DNA from: Acidobacteriota bacterium
Lineage (GTDB): Bacteria; Acidobacteriota; Terriglobia; Bryobacterales; Bryobacteraceae
Reading direction: 5' to 3'
Assembly (NCBI GenBank): GCA_023436715.1
Contig: JAEZIJ010000017.1
Span: forward strand, 1 to 35,626
DNA: 35,626 bases
Each line of letters opens with the position of its first letter. Position 1 is the stretch's first letter. The notes under the pieces are model-generated. The model had not been told where the DNA came from. It ran no database searches and saw only the letters and a program-made list of their open reading frames with translations. The position numbers were made by a program, and so were the translations under genes. Shown one piece after another: positions 7,737-16,600 of the stretch.

Positions 7737-8130
7737 AACATCGGCGCTGAACGCTGGCTTCCCAGGGCTCCTCAACGCCCGCCAGAGCCAGCGCGGCACC
7801 GAGCAAGGCCATGTTCTTGCTGAAGTTGATCATGTCGTTCATGCGTTGATTCGGTTCTTCGATCCGCCAGAAATCGTGCATCACCGGCGACACGCCCGCC
7901 AGAAAGGCCATAATTGCGAGCGTGCCGTATTTGGGCTTGATGCCCAGAATGACGCTTGTGCCGCCGATCAACAACATCGCGCCCGAAACGCCGACCGCGA
8001 GATCGGGGGCCGGCACTTTCTTCATACCGGCGTACTGCGCGAGCGCCTTCCGCTGCCGGAAATGGTTGATCCCGTTGTAAAGAAAGAACCCGCCGAAGGC
8101 AATACGGCCGAGCAGAAATGGAATGTTCAT
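7723..8130 (-). CDS. DoxX-family membrane protein
   Basis: This 135-residue protein has about four hydrophobic segments: LLGRIAFGGFFLYNG at the N-terminus, then stretches around VGVSGAMLLIGGTSVILG, TLAIMAFLAGVSPV and NMALLGAALALAG. The order and the NHFRQ and KNMALLGAALAL motifs are typical of the DoxX/DUF417-like small membrane proteins. These are associated with quinone or redox functions, but the biochemical role is mostly unknown. GGAGGGG lies just upstream of ATG 8130. The last 14 bases overlap the dehydratase gene on the other strand. It diverges from the LysM cassette across a 224-bp gap. Confidence 0.85.
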   Translation of the reverse strand: MNIPFLLGRIAFGGFFLYNGINHFRQRKALAQYAGMKKVPAPDLAVGVSGAMLLIGGTSVILGIKPKYGTLAIMAFLAGVSPVMHDFWRIEEPNQRMNDMINFSKNMALLGAALALAGVEEPWEASVQRRCSTSA

Positions 8131-8188
8131 CGGACCCCTCCGTGTTGACTGTATTATAGCCGCCGGCGTTTGTTAGCTCCCGAACTCC

Positions 8189-8227
8189 GCGGCCCAGGCC
8201 GCCACGAGCCGGAGGCTCCGGCACGTG
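8189..8227. repeat. tandem hairpins upstream of the LysM cassette
   Basis: GCGGCC-CA-GGCCGC forms a perfect stem at 8189-8202. It is followed at once by a 12-bp inverted repeat with one mismatch (8203-8214 against 8216-8227). The pair lies between the divergent doxX-like and LysM genes. It may be a REP-like element or an operator region; no sequence match in the window decides between them. Confidence 0.45.
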
Positions 8228-8287
8228 GAGGTCGCATGCAGGCTCCCGTCACCTTCCCTTTGCGAGGACCCTTCGGACTGGATCTTC

Positions 8288-8316
8288 TGGACTTACCCCG
8301 GGGCTTGCCTTAGAAT
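8288..8316 (+). promoter_or_regulatory. candidate promoter of the LysM-protease-glycosyltransferase cassette
   Basis: TGGACT (8288-8293, four of six matches to TTGACA), a 17-bp spacer and TAGAAT (8311-8316, five of six matches to TATAAT) precede the LysM gene. A transcript would start near 8323, giving about 30 bases of leader before ATG 8355. No other good promoter is seen before the four downstream genes. Confidence 0.45.
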
Positions 8317-8354
8317 CGGTGGTTACGCATTGCCGGGCTTTCCCGGGATGTCCG

Positions 8355-8984
8355 ATGCCTGTACATCTAGTAAAACAAGGCGACTCGCTGACCTCGATCG
8401 CGGATCAGTACGGCTTCTTCTGGGAGTCGATCTGGAACCACGAACGCAATGCCGAACTGCGCCGCCAGCGTAGCAATCCGAATATCCTGCTGGCCGGGGA
8501 TCGCGTCTTCATCCCCGAAAAGGAACCCAGGGAAGAGGCCGGAGACACGGGCAAGGTTCACACCTTCCGCATGAAGAACATTCCCGCCCGCCTCACACTT
8601 CGGATTTGCGATGAGGAGGGCAACCCGCGCGCCGGGGTTCGCTACACCCTGGAAGTGGACGGGCAGAAGTTCACCGGGGAGACTCCGGCGGACGGCGTGA
8701 TTTCCCATATCATCCCGCCCCGGGCGAGGAAGGCGCATCTCCGGCTCGAGGACGAAGACGAGGAGTGGGACCTCGACATCGGCCATGTGAACCCGATCAA
8801 CTACGCGAGCGGCGTCCAGAGCAGACTGCAAAACCTGGGCTATTACCAGGGGGAAATTACCGGCAGGCTGGACGACGAGACCCGGAACGCGATCCGGGAT
8901 TTTCAGGCCGCGAACGGCCTGGAAATCACCGGCGAACCCGACGCCGCCACGCGCGATGCGCTGGTTGCGGCGCACCAGAGCTGA
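8355..8984 (+). CDS. LysM-like and peptidoglycan-binding (PG_binding_1) protein
   Basis: The 209-residue product has three parts. Residues 4-56 (HLVKQGDSLTSIADQYGFFW to GDRVFIPEK) form a LysM-like wall-binding module. Residues about 70-135 look like a transthyretin-type beta-sandwich (GNPRAGVRYTLEVDGQKFTG). Residues about 150-207 are a PG_binding_1 helical repeat (VQSRLQNLGYYQGEITGRLDD). No signal peptide is visible, although the binding modules face cell-wall targets. From general knowledge, proteins of this type are often encoded near contractile-injection or type VI effector loci, where they act as adaptor or cargo. ATG 8355 is chosen because the LysM motif begins four residues later. It lies 28 bp before the protease gene. 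Confidence 0.8.
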   Translation: MPVHLVKQGDSLTSIADQYGFFWESIWNHERNAELRRQRSNPNILLAGDRVFIPEKEPREEAGDTGKVHTFRMKNIPARLTLRICDEEGNPRAGVRYTLEVDGQKFTGETPADGVISHIIPPRARKAHLRLEDEDEEWDLDIGHVNPINYASGVQSRLQNLGYYQGEITGRLDDETRNAIRDFQAANGLEITGEPDAATRDALVAAHQS

Positions 8985-9012
8985 TGTAGCAAAGCAAAGG
9001 AGATAGCGGAGC

Positions 9013-12000
9013 TTGCCAGGAAGCACCTCGAAGGTCACGGGAGCGGCGAGTCCCTCCTCACCCGGACTCCCGGTCACAACTACCCTGAAGCCGGGCGTCG
9101 TCTCCGTGCATCTGAAACTGTTCTTCTGGGAGCCGGAAAAGGCAGCCCGCCGGCCATTCCCCAAAGGCGTGAAGGTTCTCGTAAAGGGGAAACCCTACAC
9201 CGTCGGGGACGAGGGCTACCTTGTCTTTCCCGCGGACAAGAAATTCCTTGGAAAGTGGAGCTTTACGCTGGAGTTCGCCTCGGCCGGCTCGCAATACGTA
9301 GTCTGCGAGCCGCTGCCGGCTTCGCCCCCGGCCGGATCGCCGCCTTCGGGGTCGCCTCCGAAGTATCCGCTGCTCGCCTCCAATCCGCCCGATACCGGCG
9401 AGCGGTACTTTCTCCTTCCAATGGACGACAGCCACGGTCACTGGCAACTGCGCAACTCCGACTGGGAGATGACGCAGGCGAACAATGTCAAGTTCGACGC
9501 CGCCAAGGGCACTCTGGAGCATCAGGACAAGAAGAAACCGATCGGCTCCGCGACCGCGCCCGTGGAGCTTACGCTCGATCCGCACTGGAAATACTTTGCG
9601 TTCGAGTTCTTCGACCGCTACTACGGCCACACCGGTCACGGCGACAAGCGAGTGACCGCTCCCCCGCTTCCGCTGGCCGGGTTTTACAACGACAAGGCCG
9701 CGTCCGGCCAGGCGGATACCAGAAGCAACTGGACCGTACCGGACGGTCAGAACCTTGTCCAGTGCCTGCCCTTCATCCGCCGGCGCGACAACAGTGGCAA
9801 ATCGCTCATCACCGGACTGGATAACGCTCACCTCGGCCTACGGTTCCAGTTCGCCGAAAGCCGCTACGTGTACTCGGAATCGGCCACGTCGCGAAAGATC
9901 GAAAAGATCCCCGGGACGGACAACCGCCTCAAGCCCGGTCCGGACCGGCTGAAGTACTACGATCTCCCGCTCGCCTGGAAATCGAGACGGTACTTCACCC
10001 GTTGGCCCGGCGCGCCCGCACCGGGTGGGAAGTTCTTCAATGAGCTGCCCAAGGCCCAGATAGACGACGCCGATACGAAGGCGAAGGCTCTGAGGTTCTG
10101 CCTCGACGATATCGTCCTGTTCGAGGCCGATGGCGCCAACCTGAAGCCGCTCGCCAACTGGGCGGCCAGTGACCGGGTGGCGGTCTTCAATCACAGGTTC
10201 AACGACACGGTCGGCGCCACGCCAACCAAGAATGGTGTCTACAAGGTCGCAGATCCCGTGGGGGACGCGGCTAATGTGTACCCGCTTCCGTTCAGCAAGG
10301 TCGACGTCACGCGAAGTCCGTCGTCCGGCCCGAAGAACACGTATATTTTCGATTACCCCGACTGGACGCGCCTGATCGCCACGCAGGGAAGTCTGTTCGA
10401 CGTTTTTGACTGGAGGGCTCCGGACCACGCCGATCCGGAAAGGGTTGTGGGCGCGCGCGCGGCCGTGCGCTGGATCGATGCCACCGCTCCCCTCTCTGGC
10501 GTAGTCACGCAGGAGTGGAACTGGGTCACTCCACCCTCAGTCCTCGTCCCGGCTGGTGTCGCCGGTTGGGTGACCGCCGCGGGGCCGCACAACCCCGTAG
10601 GCGGCGCCAAACTGTCCTCGGCCGGGGCTATCGAAAAGCGACCGGTCGCGGATTCTCTATTCGCGCTTCAGGCGTGCCACTTCCAGAACTGCACGGAGTT
10701 CCCAATGAAGTATGACGAGGCGAAGACCACCCGCTTCGGCCGCTTCGATATGCTGCTCCTCCGCTGCTGCGACGTCGACAATGGCGAGGAAGTGGCCACG
10801 AATCTGCACTACATCCGCACTTACTATCACAACCTGGCGGCCACCGTCGGTGCCGCCGGCGCCCAGCGGCGATGGTGTCACGACATCAGCGTGAACGTTT
10901 CGGGACGCTGGAACGGCGACGATGCCCTTAACGACTGCCGTGCGGTGATGGTTCCCGATCAATCGCCCGCCGCTCCGCTGCGTGTCCAGGTGGTCTGGTT
11001 CGACCAGAGCCTGGAGCAGTCCCGCGCGACCTGGAAGCTCACCTTGACTCCCGCGGGCGGAACGGGGCGGTCAAACCGCGGCTCGGAAGATGGAACCGGC
11101 GAGACCCGCGCCGACCAGCAGGCGACCGAAGGCGCATCGGGATGGTTCACTTCGGCCCACGAGAGCGGGCACATGAACGGGTTTCCCGACGACTATAACG
11201 AGCGCTGGAATTGCGCCTCCTACGATCAAATCAGCTTCCGTGCCAATGGTCCGCCCGGCGATCCCTACGAGCCTGATGGCCGCCAGGACGCCACTGTGAC
11301 CTATGGTGGAACCATCCTCAACGGAAGCATGATGAACGTCAACAGCCGCGTGCGCGGCCGTTATTACTGGCCCTCGGCCGAATGGGTGAGCCGCATCATC
11401 GGGTTTCCGCTGAAAGTGAAATTCACCGATACCCTGGACTCGACGGAATACGAGTACAAGCTGCCGCCGCACCCGAAGAGAGATGCGGACCGCACCTATC
11501 TGAGCTGGCCGTTCATCGGCATGCGCAACGCCACGACAGGCGCCGCGCCTCCCGCTACGTCGCCGCCTTCGGTTGGCGTCGTCAACTGGGACAGGTTCGA
11601 GTGCTACTTGTACGCCCTCGGCAAAGATCATTACAGCCAGGAAGGGTTGCAGCAGTTGGCGGTCGCAGCCAGGTCGGACCGCGGCCGGCCCGCTTTAGCC
11701 ACACCGCCCACTTTCGACGGGATGCTGGTCGTCAACGTGCGGCTGAAGTGTACGCTGCCGGGCGACGCCACGGTCGGCACCGAGGATACCGACCGCGCCG
11801 ACCTCGTCGCGAAAATCGCGGCCGCCGTGCGCAAGGGCATGTGCAACCGCTGGTCCATGAAGGGCTCCTTCGGTTCGCCGCCCCACTTATTCGAGCGCTG
11901 CCTCATCAACATCGTGCCGCTGATCATGGTGGAGAACGACCCGCACGGGCACTACGCCGCCAAAGGCTGGAGCCCCGCCGACCTGGAGACCGAGTACGGC

Positions 12001-12255
12001 GTTCACTTCTTGCTGGAAGCGAAAGAGTCCGCCGCATCTCCGCCCGTTGCGGCTTCCGTGTGGGATATCCCAAACCGGAAACTGAATGTGGACTTCCGGC
12101 CCGGCCAGGCGGTTGATCTCGGGACGCAACTGGAAGATAAGTTTCCGGGATTCCTCGGAATCGACAAGACCATGGCCGCCGTCACCGCGAACGACATCAA
12201 GAAAATTGTCGATCTGATGGGCGGCGCGGGCGTTACCGTCGAGGAGATATCGTGA
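9013..12255 (+). CDS. large putative metzincin-type zinc metallopeptidase
   Basis: This 1080-residue protein has no recognisable family overall, but carries FTSAHESGHMNGFPDDYNE. There His716, Glu717, His720 and Asp726 fit the HExxHxxGxxD/H zinc-site consensus of metzincins. Glu717 would be the catalytic base and Asp726 the third ligand. About 50 residues later, GSMMNVNSR (Met773/774) can serve as the Met-turn. The N-terminus holds a beta-rich domain (VKVLVKGKPYTVGDEGYLVF), then a Pro/Ser/Gly linker near residues 102-117, and a long middle region with many aromatic residues. No signal peptide is seen. AAAGGAGA ends nine bases before the TTG at 9013, so TTG is the likely start. The stop overlaps the next gene by four bases if GTG 12252 is used. 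A secreted effector, toxin or processing protease are all possible. Confidence 0.75.
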   Translation: MPGSTSKVTGAASPSSPGLPVTTTLKPGVVSVHLKLFFWEPEKAARRPFPKGVKVLVKGKPYTVGDEGYLVFPADKKFLGKWSFTLEFASAGSQYVVCEPLPASPPAGSPPSGSPPKYPLLASNPPDTGERYFLLPMDDSHGHWQLRNSDWEMTQANNVKFDAAKGTLEHQDKKKPIGSATAPVELTLDPHWKYFAFEFFDRYYGHTGHGDKRVTAPPLPLAGFYNDKAASGQADTRSNWTVPDGQNLVQCLPFIRRRDNSGKSLITGLDNAHLGLRFQFAESRYVYSESATSRKIEKIPGTDNRLKPGPDRLKYYDLPLAWKSRRYFTRWPGAPAPGGKFFNELPKAQIDDADTKAKALRFCLDDIVLFEADGANLKPLANWAASDRVAVFNHRFNDTVGATPTKNGVYKVADPVGDAANVYPLPFSKVDVTRSPSSGPKNTYIFDYPDWTRLIATQGSLFDVFDWRAPDHADPERVVGARAAVRWIDATAPLSGVVTQEWNWVTPPSVLVPAGVAGWVTAAGPHNPVGGAKLSSAGAIEKRPVADSLFALQACHFQNCTEFPMKYDEAKTTRFGRFDMLLLRCCDVDNGEEVATNLHYIRTYYHNLAATVGAAGAQRRWCHDISVNVSGRWNGDDALNDCRAVMVPDQSPAAPLRVQVVWFDQSLEQSRATWKLTLTPAGGTGRSNRGSEDGTGETRADQQATEGASGWFTSAHESGHMNGFPDDYNERWNCASYDQISFRANGPPGDPYEPDGRQDATVTYGGTILNGSMMNVNSRVRGRYYWPSAEWVSRIIGFPLKVKFTDTLDSTEYEYKLPPHPKRDADRTYLSWPFIGMRNATTGAAPPATSPPSVGVVNWDRFECYLYALGKDHYSQEGLQQLAVAARSDRGRPALATPPTFDGMLVVNVRLKCTLPGDATVGTEDTDRADLVAKIAAAVRKGMCNRWSMKGSFGSPPHLFERCLINIVPLIMVENDPHGHYAAKGWSPADLETEYGVHFLLEAKESAASPPVAASVWDIPNRKLNVDFRPGQAVDLGTQLEDKFPGFLGIDKTMAAVTANDIKKIVDLMGGAGVTVEEIS

Positions 12256-13604
12256 TTTGCGGTGCATGCGGAGCCTTGGCCCTCGCTGTCGCCCTGGGCG
12301 CTCTGGGGGCTTGCCAGGCCCGGCCAGGTTCTACATCGGCGGCGCGTCCGGCGCGTCAGGCAGGAGAGAAAAGGATGGAAGAGATTAGTTTGTACCGTGG
12401 GGGGCGGGCAACCGTCCTCACGCCGCAGTCCGGCCCGATACGGGATGCCGCTGCCGCGCGGGCCACTCCCCCGGCGCGACCGTCGGAGCCCGGCTACATC
12501 TGCCCGTACGGCAATACCCAGCAGAGCTCGCGCATTCCGTATCCTCTCCCGGGCGGCTCCTGGGAGGTGCAGTGGCGCGCGGAGTGGGAGCCCGCCGTTC
12601 GGCCGGTCTTCGTTTTCCAGCAGGATGACCGCATCCTGGTGCGCGGCGCGCAATGGCGGCTGCTCGATGCAAACGGCCGAATCGTCTTCTCCGGTGCGGG
12701 CGGGGGCGGCGCGGTCGTCCTCGATTCCCCCAACGGGCTGTTTTACAGGATGACGAGCGGCGGCGAACTCGCCGCCGTGCGGCTGAGCGACGGCAAGCCG
12801 CGCTTCCTCCATCAGCCTTCACGAGGCGACGTCTTCACCCGCCCGCTGATAGCCAGGCGCGGCGATCGCATCCTGATCGCCGGCAACGAGCGCATGCTCG
12901 ACCCGAGGGGCGTCAAGCTGCCCAAGGAATCGACGCTCGAAATCGTCGACGTGCCGGAGCCGATCCAGACGACTGACCTCGGCACGCTCACGTCGGGCAC
13001 CGTCGCCGGCATGCTCCAGTTGCCCTCGCCCAAAGTGCAGTTCGCGGCCGGCTCCGAAGCCATTGTCGCAGCGGCAACCGGGCGCATCTGGATCGTCGAC
13101 TGGGACCTGAACATCCGCAAGGCGCTGGAAGGCTCCTTCGATCCGCTCGCGGTCAGCCTGGATGAGCTCGGGCGCGTTTACATGGTGATCCGGGAAGGCG
13201 ATAGGCTGGCGCTCTGGCTGCTGACCACCGAAGGCGAACGTGCCTTCGCTTTCGCTCTTCCTCCCGGCACCCCGGACCTCTCCCAGCCGCCTATCATCGG
13301 CTACGATCACCGCGTCTATCTGGTTGCCGGACGCCAGATTTTGGCCGTCGGATCGGACGGCCGCCTGGAGTGGACCAAACCGGCCGCCGCCGCGGTGGGT
13401 GGCGCGACGGTGGCGGCCAGCGGCGAGCTCCTTCTCACAGAGGGCGAATCGATCACTTCCTGGGATGCCCAGGGGCGGCGCACCGTCCTGTTCTCATCGG
13501 GCGGCGACGCGTTCAAGACGCCCCCGATCCTGACTGCCAACGGCCGGCTGCTCGCTGCCTCCGCCACGCGTCTGTACAATCTCAGGGCCGGCGGTTCCCG
13601 TTAG
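12252..13604 (+). CDS. beta-propeller-like protein, possible lipoprotein
   Basis: The body (residues about 90-445) repeats short beta-rich units such as GRIVFSG, GRIWIVDWDLN, GRVYMVIREGD, HRVYLVAGRQILAVGSDGRLEW and GRLLAASATRLYNLRAG, as in PQQ-type or WD-like propellers. Two starts are credible. GTG 12252 overlaps the protease stop (GTGA) and gives a hydrophobic leader ending LGAC (Cys21), a possible lipobox, though with no basic residue before it. ATG 12375 has AGGAG eight bases upstream, a far better ribosome site, and would give a cytoplasmic 409-residue protein (MEEISLYRGG). I list the longer form, but localisation is open. It could anchor, scaffold or inhibit the neighbouring protease. 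Confidence 0.65.
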   Translation: MICGACGALALAVALGALGACQARPGSTSAARPARQAGEKRMEEISLYRGGRATVLTPQSGPIRDAAAARATPPARPSEPGYICPYGNTQQSSRIPYPLPGGSWEVQWRAEWEPAVRPVFVFQQDDRILVRGAQWRLLDANGRIVFSGAGGGGAVVLDSPNGLFYRMTSGGELAAVRLSDGKPRFLHQPSRGDVFTRPLIARRGDRILIAGNERMLDPRGVKLPKESTLEIVDVPEPIQTTDLGTLTSGTVAGMLQLPSPKVQFAAGSEAIVAAATGRIWIVDWDLNIRKALEGSFDPLAVSLDELGRVYMVIREGDRLALWLLTTEGERAFAFALPPGTPDLSQPPIIGYDHRVYLVAGRQILAVGSDGRLEWTKPAAAAVGGATVAASGELLLTEGESITSWDAQGRRTVLFSSGGDAFKTPPILTANGRLLAASATRLYNLRAGGSR

Positions 13605-13610
13605 CCGCAG

Positions 13611-16600
13611 ATGTCCGCCCGCGACCCGATGGTTTCCTGCATCCTCGTCGCGCGCGACCGGCGGTGGGTCACAGCGGCCGTAGCCGTCTTTCTTGAACAG
13701 CAGTACGAGCCGCGGGAACTGATCGTGGTGGATGACGGGCCTGAGGCATTGGCGGACCTCGTTCCGCCCGACCCACGGATTCGCTACTTCCACGTGCCCG
13801 GAGCCGGCTGCGACTATGTCCGCGGCCAGGCGCGCGGCGAAATCGTTCTCGATTGGGACGAAGCCACCTGGTACGCGCCCGACTACCTTCTGTACGTCGT
13901 CAGCGGCAGGCGAACCGGGCTCAGCCCCGAACTCTGGCTCGATGAGGCCGGCCGCGCGTGGCGTCTCGCCCGCCGCAAAAATCGTGCCACCGCTCTCCCG
14001 AACGAGGGTTTCTGCGTCCGATTCGGCTCGCCGCCACGGCGAGGGCAGCCCGTTGCCGCTTCAGAGATCCGCGCGTTGCTGGGACAGGATGCGGCCCTTT
14101 TCGGCCAGCCCAAGTGGGGCAGGCCCTTGGCCTGCGGCGGCCTCTCAGGCCGCCCGGTGGTCTCCCGAAGGCGGGCTAAGATCCCGCCGCAGCCCGAGGG
14201 GCTGCCCCACGCTTCCGTAATCCTGCTCGCCCGTGATCCGCGCCTCACCCCTCTGGCGATCGACTATTTTCTACGCCAGGACTATGCGCGTCGCGAGTTG
14301 CTCGTCGTCGCCTGCGAGGACGCTGGATACGAGAGCGAGTGCATCCGTTACATCCGCGTCCCCGATGGGACGTCGGCCGGCCAGATGCGCAACGCCGCCT
14401 GCGGAGAGGCGCGCGGCGAAGTCATCGTCCACTGGGACGAGGACGCATGGTACGCCCCCCATGCGATGCGGCTGCTCGTGGAAGGACTGCTGCGCGCCGA
14501 AGCCGGCACCGCCTTCCTCGATTCACTCGTATGGTTCGACCCCGAGCGCAATCAGGCCCTGAGGTACCGCCATCCGTTGAACCAGACATTTCGCGCCGGA
14601 ACCGGGCCGCTCTGCTACCGCCGCTCCGTCTGGGAGAACAACCGGTTCCCCGATACGGACCACGGCGAATCCGTGCGTTTCGTCTGGAGTCTTGGGAATG
14701 CCCGCACGGTTGCGCTGCCCAACTCCGGCTGCCACGTCCTGCTGGCGCCCCGGCGGCCCGTAGGGCCGTACTGGAGCCCTTGCCCGGCGGCGCGCGTCCG
14801 CGAGCTGCTCGGCCAGGATCGCGCTTTCTACGAGCCTGGAATCAGCATTTCCGAGCCGGAGCGCCCGCTGCTTGAGCCGCGGCCCATGGTTTCCTGCATC
14901 ATGCCGCTGCGGGGAAAATGCCCGTCCGTCGCCCTCGACATCGAGTATTTCCTCAGGCAGGATTATGAACCGCGCGAGTTGATCGTCATCGATCAGGCGG
15001 ATCAACCCGCCACCGACCTCGTGCCGCACGACCCGCGCGTGCGCTACCTCCGCGTCGAGGGCCGCATTTCCGACGGAGCAATGCGCAACCTCGGCTGCGA
15101 AGAGGCTCGGGGCGAAATCATTCTGCACTGGGATGCCGATATGTGGTCCTCCCCCGGCCGCATCAGCTATCTCGCGGGCACGCTGGCCGGCGGGCAGGCC
15201 GAGGTGAGCGGCCTGGACGCGGCGCTCTACTACGCGCCGCCTGCCGAACAGGCCTGGCTCTGCCGCTCGGGCGATTGGGTGGGCGGAATCGCGCCGGCTT
15301 CGCTGTGCCACTCCCGGGCGCTCTGGCAGCGCACGCGCTTCCCCGACGTGGACGGCGCCGAGCGCGCTTTCTTTCTCCGCGAAGCCCGCCCCACCAGAAT
15401 TGTCGCGCTGCCGGATTCCGCCTGCCAGGTCGGGTTCATCTCCGGACGACTGCCTGCCGCGGCCTTCGACTGCCGTCCGTTTCCCGTCGAAGAGGTCCGC
15501 CGGATCCTCGGCGAAGACTGGCAGTATCACGAGCCGGAGGTCGCCGATTCCGGCCACGCGCTCGCGGAGGTCCCCGTTCCGCCCGCGCCGCTGTGGCGCG
15601 CGCCAACCGAAGCCGCCGCGCGCCCGCTCGTTTCCTGCATCATGCCGACGCACAACCGGCGGCGCTTCACCCCCGTCGCGATTTCCTATTTCCTCGGCCA
15701 GGACTACGAGCCCCGCGAGCTCATCATCGTCGACGACGGCACAGACCCGATTCACAACCTGCTTCCCACCGACCGCCGTATCCGCTACATACGCCTGGAC
15801 AGGCGAATGCCGATCGGTGCCAAGCGCAATCTGGCCTGCGAGCATGCGCGGGGCGAGATTATCCTCCACTGGGACGATGACGACTGGCACGCCCCCTGGC
15901 AGATCTCCTACCAGGTCGAGCGCCTGCTGGCAGCGCAGGCCGATGTCTGCGGCCTCAGCCGCGTGCTGTTCCTCGGCCCTTCGCCCGAGCAGGCCTGGCA
16001 GTTCTCCTATCCGGATGAGCGGGTCTGGGTCTATGGCGGAACTCTCTGCTACCGCCGCGCGCTCTGGCAGATAAACCGCTTCTCGGACATCGATGTCGGC
16101 GAAGACAACGGGTTTGTCTGGAGCGCCGTGCCCAAGAAAATCGAGCGCCTGGAAAACAACACGTTTTACGTCGCGGCCATTCACCCTCAGAACACCTCCC
16201 CCAAGGTCACCTCGGATTCCTGGTGGCGGCCGAGGCCGGCTTCGGAAATCCGCGAGATCATGCGCGGCGATTTCCGAATCGCCTCGGCGCTGCTGAACGG
16301 CGGAAGTCCTCTTCCCTGTGGTGTGAGTGGCCCTGGAGCGCCCGCGCTGCTCGTGCTGGGAGCGGGCATCGGCGACGTACTCCGCTCCTCGCCGCTGATT
16401 CGCGTGCTGACCGGCCTGGGCTATGACGTCGATGTGCTCGTCGAAGAGGATTACCACGGCTGCTCGTCGCTGCTGGAGGGCGCTCCCGGAGTGCGGCGGC
16501 TTTTCCGCTGCACGTCCGCCTGGGCGGAGAACCACGGCCCGCCCGAAGGCGACCTCCGCCAACTGGAAAAAGCCGAGTACGAGATCGCCGTCTACTCGCT

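Noticed and set aside
14523..16562. Minus-strand 679-codon frame inside the glycosyltransferase gene
   Set aside because: It is long only because the four repeated modules keep the antisense frame open; the plus-strand product has domains throughout.
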